The notes below the pieces were generated by a model. The model was given only the letters and a program-made list of their open reading frames with translations. It was not told the origin of the DNA and did not search any database. Source: Spirosoma fluviale (GTDB lineage: Bacteria > Bacteroidota > Bacteroidia > Cytophagales > Spirosomataceae). Taken from it: a stretch of 6,230 nucleotides of DNA. Shown here piece by piece: positions 1-5,277 of this stretch. Both the position numbers and the translations under genes were made by a program. The first letter of the stretch is position 1. Each line of letters begins with the position of its first letter. The stretch lies in contig CAMARL010000119.1 in assembly GCA_945860325.1 (NCBI GenBank), positions 1 through 6,230 on the forward strand, written 5' to 3'.

Positions 1-90
1 GGCTTTTTATCCTCATTGCTTGCCGTTTATCCAAAAATCAGTTTTTAGGCAAACCAAAATTCGTAACATTGCAGAAATATATTGAAAGAG

Positions 91-1548
91 ATGAATATAA
101 ATAAGATTGCCCTATTGTCTTTCCTTTTAGGCATTGTTTCCTTTGTGGGTGAAGGTCAAACGGCGATTCAGGGAAATGCTAAAATAACCAAACTTACTTT
201 GACGCAAGCGGTGGAGACGGCTTTGCAGCATAATCTGAATGTGAGGTCCTATGAGGTTAATTTACAAAATGCGGAGTTGTCGTACCAACAAGCGAAATAT
301 AATCAACTGCCTTCTATCAATGGAAATATGAATCAGGCTGCGAGTTTTGGTCGGTCGATTAATCCCTACACGAATGGGTACGATTCGCGAAACATCAATT
401 ATTACAATGTCGGCTTGAATGCCAACGTGTTGTTGTTTAATGGGGGCCAATTAAAAAACAGTATTTCACAAAGTGATTTTAATTTAAAGGCGACGCGGGA
501 GGATTTAGTGTCCATTCGGGAAAATATTTCTTTGCAGGTGGCCTTGTCATATTTGTCTATTTTAAATGCGGAAGATCAATTAAGCATTGCCAAAACTCAA
601 ACGGAGATTACGAATTTGCAGATCGAGCGAACGGAGAAATTGGTGCGTGCGGGATCTTTAGCAAATTCGAGCTTATTGGATTTGAAGGCGCAGTTGGCCA
701 ACGAGGAATCCAATCTTGTCACGTTTCAAAGTAATTTGGACATCAATAAATTAACGCTATTGCAGTTGTTAAATGATTCAAGTATTCAGCTATTTGAGCT
801 GGAGCGTATTCAGGTTCCGGTGCCAAGTTCTAAGGCTTATGATGTAAGCATTGCTGATATTTATACGAAAGCGTTGTCAGCCCAACCGCTAATTCGGGCG
901 GCGGATTTCCGTGTACAGGGTGCGGCAAAAAGCATTGAAGTCGCTAAGGCCTTTCGCTTACCAAGCATTTCCTTGAATGGGAGTTGGTCTGCCAATCAAT
1001 CCAACGCCTTAAAATCGATAGAGGTTTTAGGACCTCAAACGGTTAATTTAGGTAACGTGAATGTAGGTGGACAAAATTATCCGATTACAACGACCCAAAT
1101 GAAGTTTGGGGAGGGCACGACTGTCGGCTACTTTGATCAGTTGAATAATACGCAAAACAAGGTAATCTCGTTGAATTTAAACATTCCTATTTTTGCCAAG
1201 AATTTCAATAAGACTCGGGTTTCGCAGGCTAATTTACAGCGGATGAATTTAGAAATAGAAGCTGAGCGCGCGCGATTAACGTTGCGTCAAAATATAGAGC
1301 AGGCATATGTTAATATGTTGAATGCGGCGAAAAGATATGAGGCGGGAAACGTACAAGTATTTGCATTAGAAGAATCTTTTAGGGCTTCTGAAAGTCGCTT
1401 TAATGCGGGTACGATTGATTTTGTCAGTTATAATTTACAAAAAACAAATTTGGATAAGGCTAAATTGAGTTTAGTTCAGGCCAAATATGACTATGTATTT
1501 AGGACTAAGATTTTGGATTTTTACCAAGGGAAGAGTTTGACTTTTTAG
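91..1548 (+). CDS. TolC-family outer membrane efflux protein
   Basis: Outer-membrane channel component of a tripartite export system; it would dock with the adaptor encoded just downstream. Counting from the ATG at 91, the protein has 485 residues, a usual length for the family. Residues 1-22 are a signal peptide (charged MNINK, then a hydrophobic run LLSFLLGIVSFVG). Two outer-membrane-efflux repeats follow, at about 35-230 and 250-475. Each has long amphipathic helices and a barrel segment: VGLNANVLLFNGGQ at 107-120 and SLNLNIPIFAKNF at 360-372. The C-terminus is Phe (KSLTF), as common in outer-membrane barrels. An in-frame TTG lies at 82, but the ATG at 91 puts the signal peptide directly at the N-terminus and has the purine-rich AAAGAG before it. 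A weak promoter-like TAACATTG sits at 64-71 without a clear TTG partner. The family is clear; the substrate cannot be inferred. Confidence 0.93.
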   Translation: MNINKIALLSFLLGIVSFVGEGQTAIQGNAKITKLTLTQAVETALQHNLNVRSYEVNLQNAELSYQQAKYNQLPSINGNMNQAASFGRSINPYTNGYDSRNINYYNVGLNANVLLFNGGQLKNSISQSDFNLKATREDLVSIRENISLQVALSYLSILNAEDQLSIAKTQTEITNLQIERTEKLVRAGSLANSSLLDLKAQLANEESNLVTFQSNLDINKLTLLQLLNDSSIQLFELERIQVPVPSSKAYDVSIADIYTKALSAQPLIRAADFRVQGAAKSIEVAKAFRLPSISLNGSWSANQSNALKSIEVLGPQTVNLGNVNVGGQNYPITTTQMKFGEGTTVGYFDQLNNTQNKVISLNLNIPIFAKNFNKTRVSQANLQRMNLEIEAERARLTLRQNIEQAYVNMLNAAKRYEAGNVQVFALEESFRASESRFNAGTIDFVSYNLQKTNLDKAKLSLVQAKYDYVFRTKILDFYQGKSLTF

Positions 1549-1638
1549 GTAATAGGTATTAGGTAACAGGTATTAAGTAACAGGTAATAGGTATTAAGTA
1601 ACAGGTAATAAGGGTTAGGTAATAGGTATTAAGTAAAA
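1548..1638. repeat. Heptameric tandem repeat array, 13 units
   Basis: Thirteen consecutive 7-bp units fill 91 bp with no gap, starting at the last base of the TolC stop codon. The variants are GGTAATA, GGTATTA, GGTAACA, AGTAACA, AGGGTTA and AGTAAAA. A higher-order 21-bp unit (GGTAATA-GGTATTA-AGTAACA) recurs at 1583-1603 and 1618-1638, with a near copy at 1548-1568. The 14-bp pieces between them show loss or gain of whole heptads. The array lies between two genes expected to be co-transcribed, so it would be part of the mRNA. No hairpin is evident, and the role is unknown. Confidence 0.85.
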
Positions 1639-1694
1639 TAGTATAAATTAAAATGGTAGGTAGGCGCGAAGCGACTTTCTATTAATCAAAAATT

Positions 1695-3095
1695 ATGGCA
1701 ACAAAGAATAATAAAAAAACGTGGATTATTATCGCAGTGGCGGTCGTATTAATTTTGGGAGGCTTATGGTTGGCCAAGAAGATGGAGTGGATAGGAAAGG
1801 TGGAGCCTACGGAGGTGGAGTTGACGAAGGCGGCTAAAGCAACGATCATCGAGAAGGTATCGGCTTCGGGTAAGATTCAGCCGGAGGTGGAAGTTAAGGT
1901 TTCACCTGATGTATCGGGGGAGATTGTGTCATTGAAAGTTGCCGAAGGCGATTCTGTGGTGATAGGCCAAGAAATTTTGAAAATACGTCCGGATAACTAT
2001 GTAAGTTTATTGGCTCGAGCGGAGGCGCAGGTAAATGCGATGAAGGCGAGTACGGAACAAAGTAAAGCGGTTTTAGCTCAAAGCGAAGCGAGATTAAGTA
2101 AGTCAAAAATTGATTTTGACCGAAATGTAAAATTGCATAATGACAAAGTAATTTCGGACGCGGATTTCGATCAGTTCCAGTCGGCATATTTAGTAGCCAA
2201 GCAAGATTTAGAGGCGGCAAAGGCGAATGTGAAAGCGGCTACTTTTAATGTAAAGAGTTCGGAGGCGGCTTTAAAAGAGGCGCGGACTAATTTAACAAAG
2301 ACGACGATTTATGCTCCACAGAGTGGAATCATTTCTAAGTTGAACGTGGAATTAGGAGAGCGTGTCGTGGGAACGTCACAGATGGCGGGAACGGAGATGT
2401 TGCGGATCGCGAATTTAAACAATATGGAAGTTCGGGTTAATGTGAACGAGAATGATATTACGCGGGTGAGTTTGGGGGATACGGTGATGATCGATGTGGA
2501 TGCATTTTCGTCTTCGGAGCGCAAGTTTAAGGGTTTGGTGTATGAGATAGCGAGTTCGGCTAATTCATCGGGTGCGGCATCTATGTCTACGGATGCGGTG
2601 ACGGAGTTTGAGGTGAAGATTCGTATTTTACGTAGTTCGTACAGCGATTTAATTAAGGGGAAATTATCATATCCGTTGAAACCTGGGATGACGGCATCGG
2701 TTGAGATTTTGACGAATCGAAAAGATCAAATCTTAACCGTTCCATTGTCGGCGGTTACGACAAGGGAGATAGGTGCGAAAAAAGAAGAGGTAAAAGATGA
2801 GGCCATGGCAAAAGGTGGTGCGCCTGTTGTTACGCAGGAGGATGCCAATACGGCTAAGCGCAGGAAGGAAAATACGAAAGAGGTTGTATTTGTGATGGAT
2901 AAGGGCGAGGTGAAGCAAATTCAGGTGAAGACAGGAATATCGGATTTTGACAACATTGAAATTGTTTCTGGCTTGAGTGAGGGCCAAGAAATCATTTCTG
3001 GTCCGTATGCAACGGTTGCTAAGAAGTTGAAGGAAGGTGACAAAGTGAAAAAAAAGGAAATAAAGTCGGCGGATCGTAGCGCAGACAAGAAATAA
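1695..3095 (+). CDS. RND/MacA-type periplasmic adaptor subunit
   Basis: Membrane-fusion (HlyD/MacA-like) adaptor that bridges an inner-membrane pump and the upstream TolC-type channel. The 466-residue protein starts with a short basic cytoplasmic tail and one membrane anchor (residues 10-27, WIIIAVAVVLILGGLWLA). The lipoyl-like domain is split into 64-99 (VSGEIVSLKVAEGDSV) and 203-240 (IYAPQSGIISKLNVELGERV), around an Ala/Lys/Glu-rich coiled-coil hairpin at about 100-202. A beta-barrel domain follows at 243-340, then a membrane-proximal domain at about 340-445. That last domain is interrupted by a charged low-complexity insert at 361-395 (KKEEVKDEA). The C-terminus is Lys-rich. The gap to the TolC gene is 146 bp with no convincing promoter, so co-transcription is likely. 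The leader ATCAAAAATT before the ATG lacks a Shine-Dalgarno sequence, as is usual in Bacteroidota. A partner MacB-type ATPase/permease is not in the window. Confidence 0.93.
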   Translation: MATKNNKKTWIIIAVAVVLILGGLWLAKKMEWIGKVEPTEVELTKAAKATIIEKVSASGKIQPEVEVKVSPDVSGEIVSLKVAEGDSVVIGQEILKIRPDNYVSLLARAEAQVNAMKASTEQSKAVLAQSEARLSKSKIDFDRNVKLHNDKVISDADFDQFQSAYLVAKQDLEAAKANVKAATFNVKSSEAALKEARTNLTKTTIYAPQSGIISKLNVELGERVVGTSQMAGTEMLRIANLNNMEVRVNVNENDITRVSLGDTVMIDVDAFSSSERKFKGLVYEIASSANSSGAASMSTDAVTEFEVKIRILRSSYSDLIKGKLSYPLKPGMTASVEILTNRKDQILTVPLSAVTTREIGAKKEEVKDEAMAKGGAPVVTQEDANTAKRRKENTKEVVFVMDKGEVKQIQVKTGISDFDNIEIVSGLSEGQEIISGPYATVAKKLKEGDKVKKKEIKSADRSADKK

Positions 3096-3107
3096 ATTGA
3101 AAAAAAC

Positions 3108-3148
3108 GGGGGGCTATCTTGCATTTAACGAATTAGCCCCCTATTTTT
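3108..3148 (+). terminator. Intrinsic terminator of the TolC-adaptor unit
   Basis: GGGGGCTA (3109-3116) pairs perfectly with TAGCCCCC (3134-3141), and G3108 can pair with T3142. The loop is 17 nt and a TATTTTT run follows. It starts 12 bp after the adaptor stop codon. The large loop is unusual, and the 3' arm and T-run overlap the promoter proposed for the tRNA gene. Confidence 0.75.
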
Positions 3149-3149
3149 G
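3118..3149 (+). promoter_or_regulatory. Predicted Bacteroidota-type promoter of tRNA-Asn
   Basis: CTTG (3118-3121) is followed after 20 nt by TATTTTTG (3142-3149). The second element matches the TAnnTTTG -7 consensus of Bacteroidota primary sigma factors exactly, and the first gives the TTG of the -33 element. Transcription would begin at about 3154, roughly 16 nt before the mature tRNA. The position and match are good, but there is no experimental support. Confidence 0.65.
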
Positions 3150-3169
3150 CATTCCCATTTAGGACAAAC

Positions 3170-3243
3170 TCCTTCTTAGCTCAGTTGGTTAGAGCACATG
3201 ACTGTTAATCATGGGGTCCCTGGTTCGAGCCCAGGAGAGGGAG
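3170..3243 (+). tRNA. tRNA-Asn (anticodon GTT)
   Basis: A full cloverleaf can be drawn. The acceptor stem pairs TCCTTCT (3170-3176) with AGAGGGA (3236-3242), with one T-G pair. The D stem is GCTC/GAGC (3179-3182 with 3192-3195). The anticodon stem CATGA/TCATG (3197-3201 with 3209-3213) encloses loop CTGTTAA with GTT at 3204-3206. The variable loop is GGGTC. The T stem CCTGG/CCAGG (3219-3223 with 3231-3235) encloses TTCGAGC. The discriminator base is G3243, as in bacterial tRNA-Asn. The next bases are CAA, so CCA is not encoded and must be added after transcription. Its 3' end is partly repeated three more times downstream, which fits use as an integration site. Confidence 0.96.
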
Positions 3244-3251
3244 CAAACAGG

Positions 3252-3278
3252 AAAGTCATCAGAAATGGTGACTTTTTT
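3252..3278 (+). terminator. Terminator of tRNA-Asn (boundary copy A)
   Basis: AAAGTCATC (3252-3260) pairs with GGTGACTTT (3267-3275) with one T-G pair, around loop AGAAAT, followed by more T. It begins 9 nt after the tRNA. It is related to the hairpin at 5002-5029: both follow GGGAGCAAACAGGAAAG and share TCAG(A/T)AATG at the apex. Confidence 0.8.
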
Positions 3279-3320
3279 CGTTTAAAATCAACCCCTATTT
3301 CCCTTATTCATCGATTTTTG

Positions 3321-3341
3321 TGGTTCAAGCACAGAAGAGGG
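3321..3341 (+). repeat. Diverged copy of the tRNA-Asn 3' end
   Basis: TGGTTCAAGCACAGAAGAGGG matches 3221-3241 of the tRNA (T arm and acceptor strand) at 18 of 21 positions, exactly 100 bp downstream. The mismatches are at 3327, 3331 and 3335, each with A in the copy. This pattern is typical of an attachment-site remnant left when an element recombined into the tRNA 3' end. It cannot form a tRNA. Confidence 0.55.
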
Positions 3342-3394
3342 TTTGGTGTTTTTTCGACATTTTTAGTTGGGGATTATACCTTTGGTTTTCTATT

Positions 3395-3415
3395 TGTGCC
3401 AAGAATGTGCCAAGA
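3395..3415 (+). repeat. Pair of 10-bp direct repeats, 11-bp period
   Basis: TGTGCCAAGA occurs at 3395-3404 and again at 3406-3415, separated by one A. The spacing of one helical turn would place both copies on the same DNA face, as expected for paired protein-binding sites such as recombinase arm sites. No protein can be named. Confidence 0.4.
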
Positions 3416-3661
3416 GTTGGTTTTAATCAACGTGATTTCAACTTTTTAAAAGTGAGAAATCATCCTGTAAATTGGAGGAAGTTTATGACCTCTTCCAATG
3501 ATGAAAAATATCAGTAAATTGATAATCTGTTATCGCGACATCTTGGTGTTAAAGTATTAGACTATCTTCATCAAATGATAGAACTCAAATACGAACTCGA
3601 CATGTTTCCGCTGGTAAAGAACCGGAGTGTGGTTAATATATATCTGTAAATCGTCAGCAAA

Positions 3662-3813
3662 AAGTGGACCGATAGAGGTTATTTCTTAGGGAGTGTTTCC
3701 AAACAATTATTAAATAACAAAATGTATATAAAAACAGCCAAAGATTGCACAGAAAAAAAAGAAATTATACATTCACAAAAACACGAAACACTCCTTAAGG
3801 AAAAGTCCACTTT
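3662..3813. mobile_element. Inverted-repeat, MITE-like element
   Basis: Two nested inverted repeats frame a non-coding AT-rich core. The outer pair is AAAGTGGAC (3662-3670) and GTCCACTTT (3805-3813). The inner pair is 18 nt: 3683-3700 with 3785-3802, giving 16 Watson-Crick and 2 G-T pairs around GGAGTGTTTC/GAAACACTCC. A smaller element at 3690-3795 would have TA at both outer flanks (3688-3689 and 3796-3797), resembling a TA target duplication. No transposase frame lies within. The right edge abuts the early stop of the exported-protein fragment, so insertion here may have cut that gene. It could alternatively be a large hairpin terminator for the minus-strand pair. Confidence 0.5.
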
Positions 3814-3982
3814 AGTTTGACGACGTACAATTGCCACCTATACTGATGGCTTCTTTGGCTTTCCAATGGCCAGATAAATTAGCACGATGTGTACTGTTAT
3901 TTTGCTGAGCTTGTACAGAAAGATACATTACACTTGTTAGCAAAATAATGAAGGAGGCCAAAATGGCTCTTTTATTTTTCAT
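3812..3982 (-). CDS. Short exported protein, probably 3'-truncated
   Basis: A 56-codon minus-strand frame starts with a clear signal peptide (MKNKRAILASFIILLTSVMY, then LSVQAQ; cleavage likely after residue 24-26). A mature part of about 30 residues follows, containing NLSGHWKAKEAISIGGN, and ends CTSSN. The LSG-W-KE-IS-GGN pattern resembles the start of secreted beta-rich (lipocalin-like) proteins of Bacteroidota, which normally run well past 100 residues; this resemblance is from memory. The TAA stop overlaps by 2 bp the outer inverted repeat of the element at 3662-3813, so a truncated gene is the likelier reading. A genuine small secreted peptide remains possible. It starts 29 bp after the methyltransferase stop, so the two are probably co-transcribed. 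Confidence 0.6.
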   Translation of the reverse strand: MKNKRAILASFIILLTSVMYLSVQAQQNNSTHRANLSGHWKAKEAISIGGNCTSSN

Positions 3983-4011
3983 CTTTTTTGAAAGGTTTTT
4001 CGCTGTATAAA

Positions 4012-4809
4012 CTAACCATTTCTTAGTGCATTAATGAGCGCGGTCTCCGTTTTTTTGACAGCAACGAAATTGGGTCCAATAAAATCTTCATATTTAAAAT
4101 TGTAATTTCTGAATTCTATATTCTTTGGAAAAACTTTGCCAACGATATATCCATTCGCTTCAAAAAATGTATAATAATCAATCAGTAATTTCTTAGTTGA
4201 AATATTAATGTATCCATATTCAAATTGGACTAGCTTGACAATACCACCTTTAATTGCATTTTCAAATCCGAGCAATGCATCGTATTCTGCTCCTTCAATA
4301 TCGAGCTTCAAAAAATCAATCGAAACAATATTATGGTCTTTCATAAAATCATCCCCTCGAACAAGCCCAATTGTTTGTTTGTGATTCGAACTATTTGCTA
4401 TCCCTTCAATATCGTATATGGAAGAATGTTCATTGGAATCGAATAAATTTATTTCCAATTCACAGTTCTCTTTGAATAGCCCTTTTTTAATGGGTACAAT
4501 ATTCTGCAAATCTTTAATGTTGGTTATAAATTGCTTAAATGTAGCTTCTACAGGTTCAAAAGCATATATTTTGCAATCGGGCATTATTTTATTTGCTATG
4601 ATTGAATAATCCCCAACATTTGCACCCCCATCGATTATGACGGAGGGATTCATTTTAGCAATTTTATTTAAAATGGTTACCTCTCCATTACTATAAATAT
4701 CATGGTTCCTATTTTCATATATTCTGTTTAAAGATCGACCAAATCCAGCAAGTGCTTTAAAAAAGGAATTGTGGGTGTTTCTTTTGAAAATCCTTTTTAA
4801 TGTGGACAT
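4012..4809 (-). CDS. FkbM-family SAM-dependent methyltransferase
   Basis: The 265-residue protein carries the FkbM (Methyltransf_21) signature of an S-adenosylmethionine-dependent methyltransferase. Motif I is VIIDGGANVGDYS (residues 57-69), with acidic E85 in AFEPV ending the second strand. The family-typical SIDFLKLDIEGAEYDALLG (163-181) is followed by KLVQFEYGY (192-200). Residues 1-45 are a basic lead-in without signal peptide or membrane segment, so the enzyme is probably cytoplasmic. Relatives O-methylate sugars or polyketides and often sit in capsule or O-antigen loci. No glycosyltransferases are nearby, so the substrate is unknown. The gene is visibly more AT-rich than the efflux genes to its left and lies between two tRNA-end repeats, which suggests acquisition by transfer. 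It is transcribed opposite to its neighbours, with the short exported protein downstream in the same unit. Confidence 0.92.
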   Translation of the reverse strand: MSTLKRIFKRNTHNSFFKALAGFGRSLNRIYENRNHDIYSNGEVTILNKIAKMNPSVIIDGGANVGDYSIIANKIMPDCKIYAFEPVEATFKQFITNIKDLQNIVPIKKGLFKENCELEINLFDSNEHSSIYDIEGIANSSNHKQTIGLVRGDDFMKDHNIVSIDFLKLDIEGAEYDALLGFENAIKGGIVKLVQFEYGYINISTKKLLIDYYTFFEANGYIVGKVFPKNIEFRNYNFKYEDFIGPNFVAVKKTETALINALRNG

Positions 4810-4857
4810 ATTTGGAGTTTTTTATAGATATCAGTGCACGAAAGTAGATAACTTTTT

Positions 4858-4888
4858 CAACAGTAGGCCACTTCTTGTAAATAATCAA
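4858..4888 (-). promoter_or_regulatory. Candidate promoter of the methyltransferase pair
   Basis: On the minus strand, TTG (4886-4888) is followed after 20 nt by TACTGTTG (4858-4865), one mismatch from TAnnTTTG. Transcription would start at about 4852, leaving a leader of roughly 43 nt before the ATG at 4809. The match is fair, not perfect. Confidence 0.4.
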
Positions 4889-4968
4889 GGTGTCAGCATC
4901 CGACTAGAGGGGGGAACAAGTTTAGTAAACATATCAATTACGACCTGTTTTTAAACAATGAAAACGGC

Positions 4969-4996
4969 TGCAACATTTCACCTATTAAGGGAGCAA
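4969..4996 (+). repeat. 28-bp direct repeat, left copy (boundary B)
   Basis: The stretch begins TGCAACATTTCACC and ends TATTAAGGGAGCAA. It matches 5759-5786 at 27 of 28 positions (T4978 versus C5768), 790 bp away. Its end GGGAGCAA continues as GGGAGCAAACAGGAAAG (4989-5005), identical over 17 bp to 3239-3255 at the tRNA-Asn 3' end. It therefore joins features of both other boundaries and may be an attachment-site hybrid. Confidence 0.8.
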
Positions 4997-5001
4997 ACAG
5001 G

Positions 5002-5029
5002 AAAGCCGATCAGTAATGATCGGCTTTTT
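5002..5029 (+). terminator. Hairpin terminator at boundary B
   Basis: AAAGCCGATCA (5002-5012) pairs perfectly over 11 bp with TGATCGGCTTT (5017-5027) around loop GTAA, and the T-run extends to 5029. No plus-strand gene ends just before it, so as a terminator it appears orphaned. It looks like a displaced relative of the tRNA-Asn terminator: the stem differs but pairing is kept. Confidence 0.8.
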
Positions 5030-5047
5030 CGTTGTATTTCTATTTGA

Positions 5048-5077
5048 TTGAAGGTTTAAAAATTCATAGTATATTTG
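5048..5077 (+). promoter_or_regulatory. Strong Bacteroidota-type promoter
   Basis: TTG (5048-5050), a 19-nt spacer and TATATTTG (5070-5077) match the TTG/TAnnTTTG consensus exactly. It should drive the two-gene unit starting at 5081. Because the -7 box ends only 3 nt before the ATG, the transcript would start at or next to the start codon, which implies a leaderless mRNA or use of a later start. Confidence 0.65.
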
Positions 5078-5080
5078 ATT

Positions 5081-5275
5081 ATGCTAAAATTAGATAGGAC
5101 ATATAGCACTTCTGGAAACCTTTTTGAAATGAAGGAAGAGGTTATACCTTATTTAGGAATGAGAAAGGAAGAAATTGCTAAGGTTTTTGCCTATTTAAAT
5201 AGTGTTTCTTTTAATTATACTTTAGGGCATCCTCCTAAAATGGACAAATCAATTTTTTCAATGCGCAAAAATTAG
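5081..5275 (+). CDS. Small protein of unknown function, paired with nucleotidyltransferase
   Basis: A 64-residue soluble protein, not assignable to a named family by eye. It has no signal peptide or membrane segment. The centre (residues 17-43) is charged and probably helical (MKEEVIPYLGMRKEEIAKVF); the C-terminus is basic (KMDKSIFSMRKN). The stop codon is 2 bp before the next ATG, so the two genes are almost certainly co-expressed and probably translationally coupled. Position and size fit the antitoxin or partner of the following nucleotidyltransferase; this is inference from layout. I chose the ATG at 5081 over the TTG at 5075, which lies inside the predicted -7 box. If transcription starts just after 5081, the in-frame ATG at 5129 (48 residues) would be the alternative. 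Confidence 0.75.
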   Translation: MLKLDRTYSTSGNLFEMKEEVIPYLGMRKEEIAKVFAYLNSVSFNYTLGHPPKMDKSIFSMRKN

Positions 5276-5277
5276 CT

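Larger units (their letters stand above)
3279..3661. other. Degraded or non-coding stretch after tRNA-Asn
   Basis: No convincing gene is visible. Open frames here run out of the tRNA gene or are short and carry no recognisable domain. Three items stand out: a diverged copy of the tRNA 3' end (3321-3341), two TGTGCCAAGA copies 11 bp apart (3395-3404 and 3406-3415), and a 43-codon open stretch on the plus strand (3518-3646, containing YLHQMIELKYELDMF). That stretch begins right after a stop in the same frame as the preceding short open frame. This could be the remnant of a decayed mobile element, but no fragment can be assigned to a family. Confidence 0.5.

Noticed and set aside
1..9. Tail of a terminator from an upstream gene (GGCTTTTTA)
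   Set aside because: Plausible, but the hairpin's other arm is outside the window.
82..90. TTG start extending the TolC protein by three residues
   Set aside because: The ATG at 91 gives a standard signal peptide, and the extension adds nothing recognisable.
1548..1638. CRISPR array
   Set aside because: Units are 7 bp with no spacers and no cas genes; it is a simple tandem repeat.
1894..3124. Several minus-strand open frames of 67-108 codons antisense to the adaptor gene
   Set aside because: The adaptor frame is a complete family match; the antisense frames have no domain pattern and arise from its codon composition.
3198..3517. Two overlapping plus-strand open frames of 83 and 65 codons beginning inside or just after the tRNA
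   Set aside because: One starts within the tRNA-Asn anticodon arm and both run through a terminator and repeats. Neither has domain-like composition or a promoter.
3518..3649. 43-codon open stretch with ATG at 3575 (YLHQMIELKYELDMF), and a minus-strand stretch over the same bases
   Set aside because: Too short, no recognisable family on either strand, and no start signal. It is noted only as possible gene remains.
4418..4954. Plus-strand open frames of 61-63 codons over and beside the methyltransferase gene
   Set aside because: They are antisense to, or overlap the start of, the clear FkbM frame and show no family pattern.
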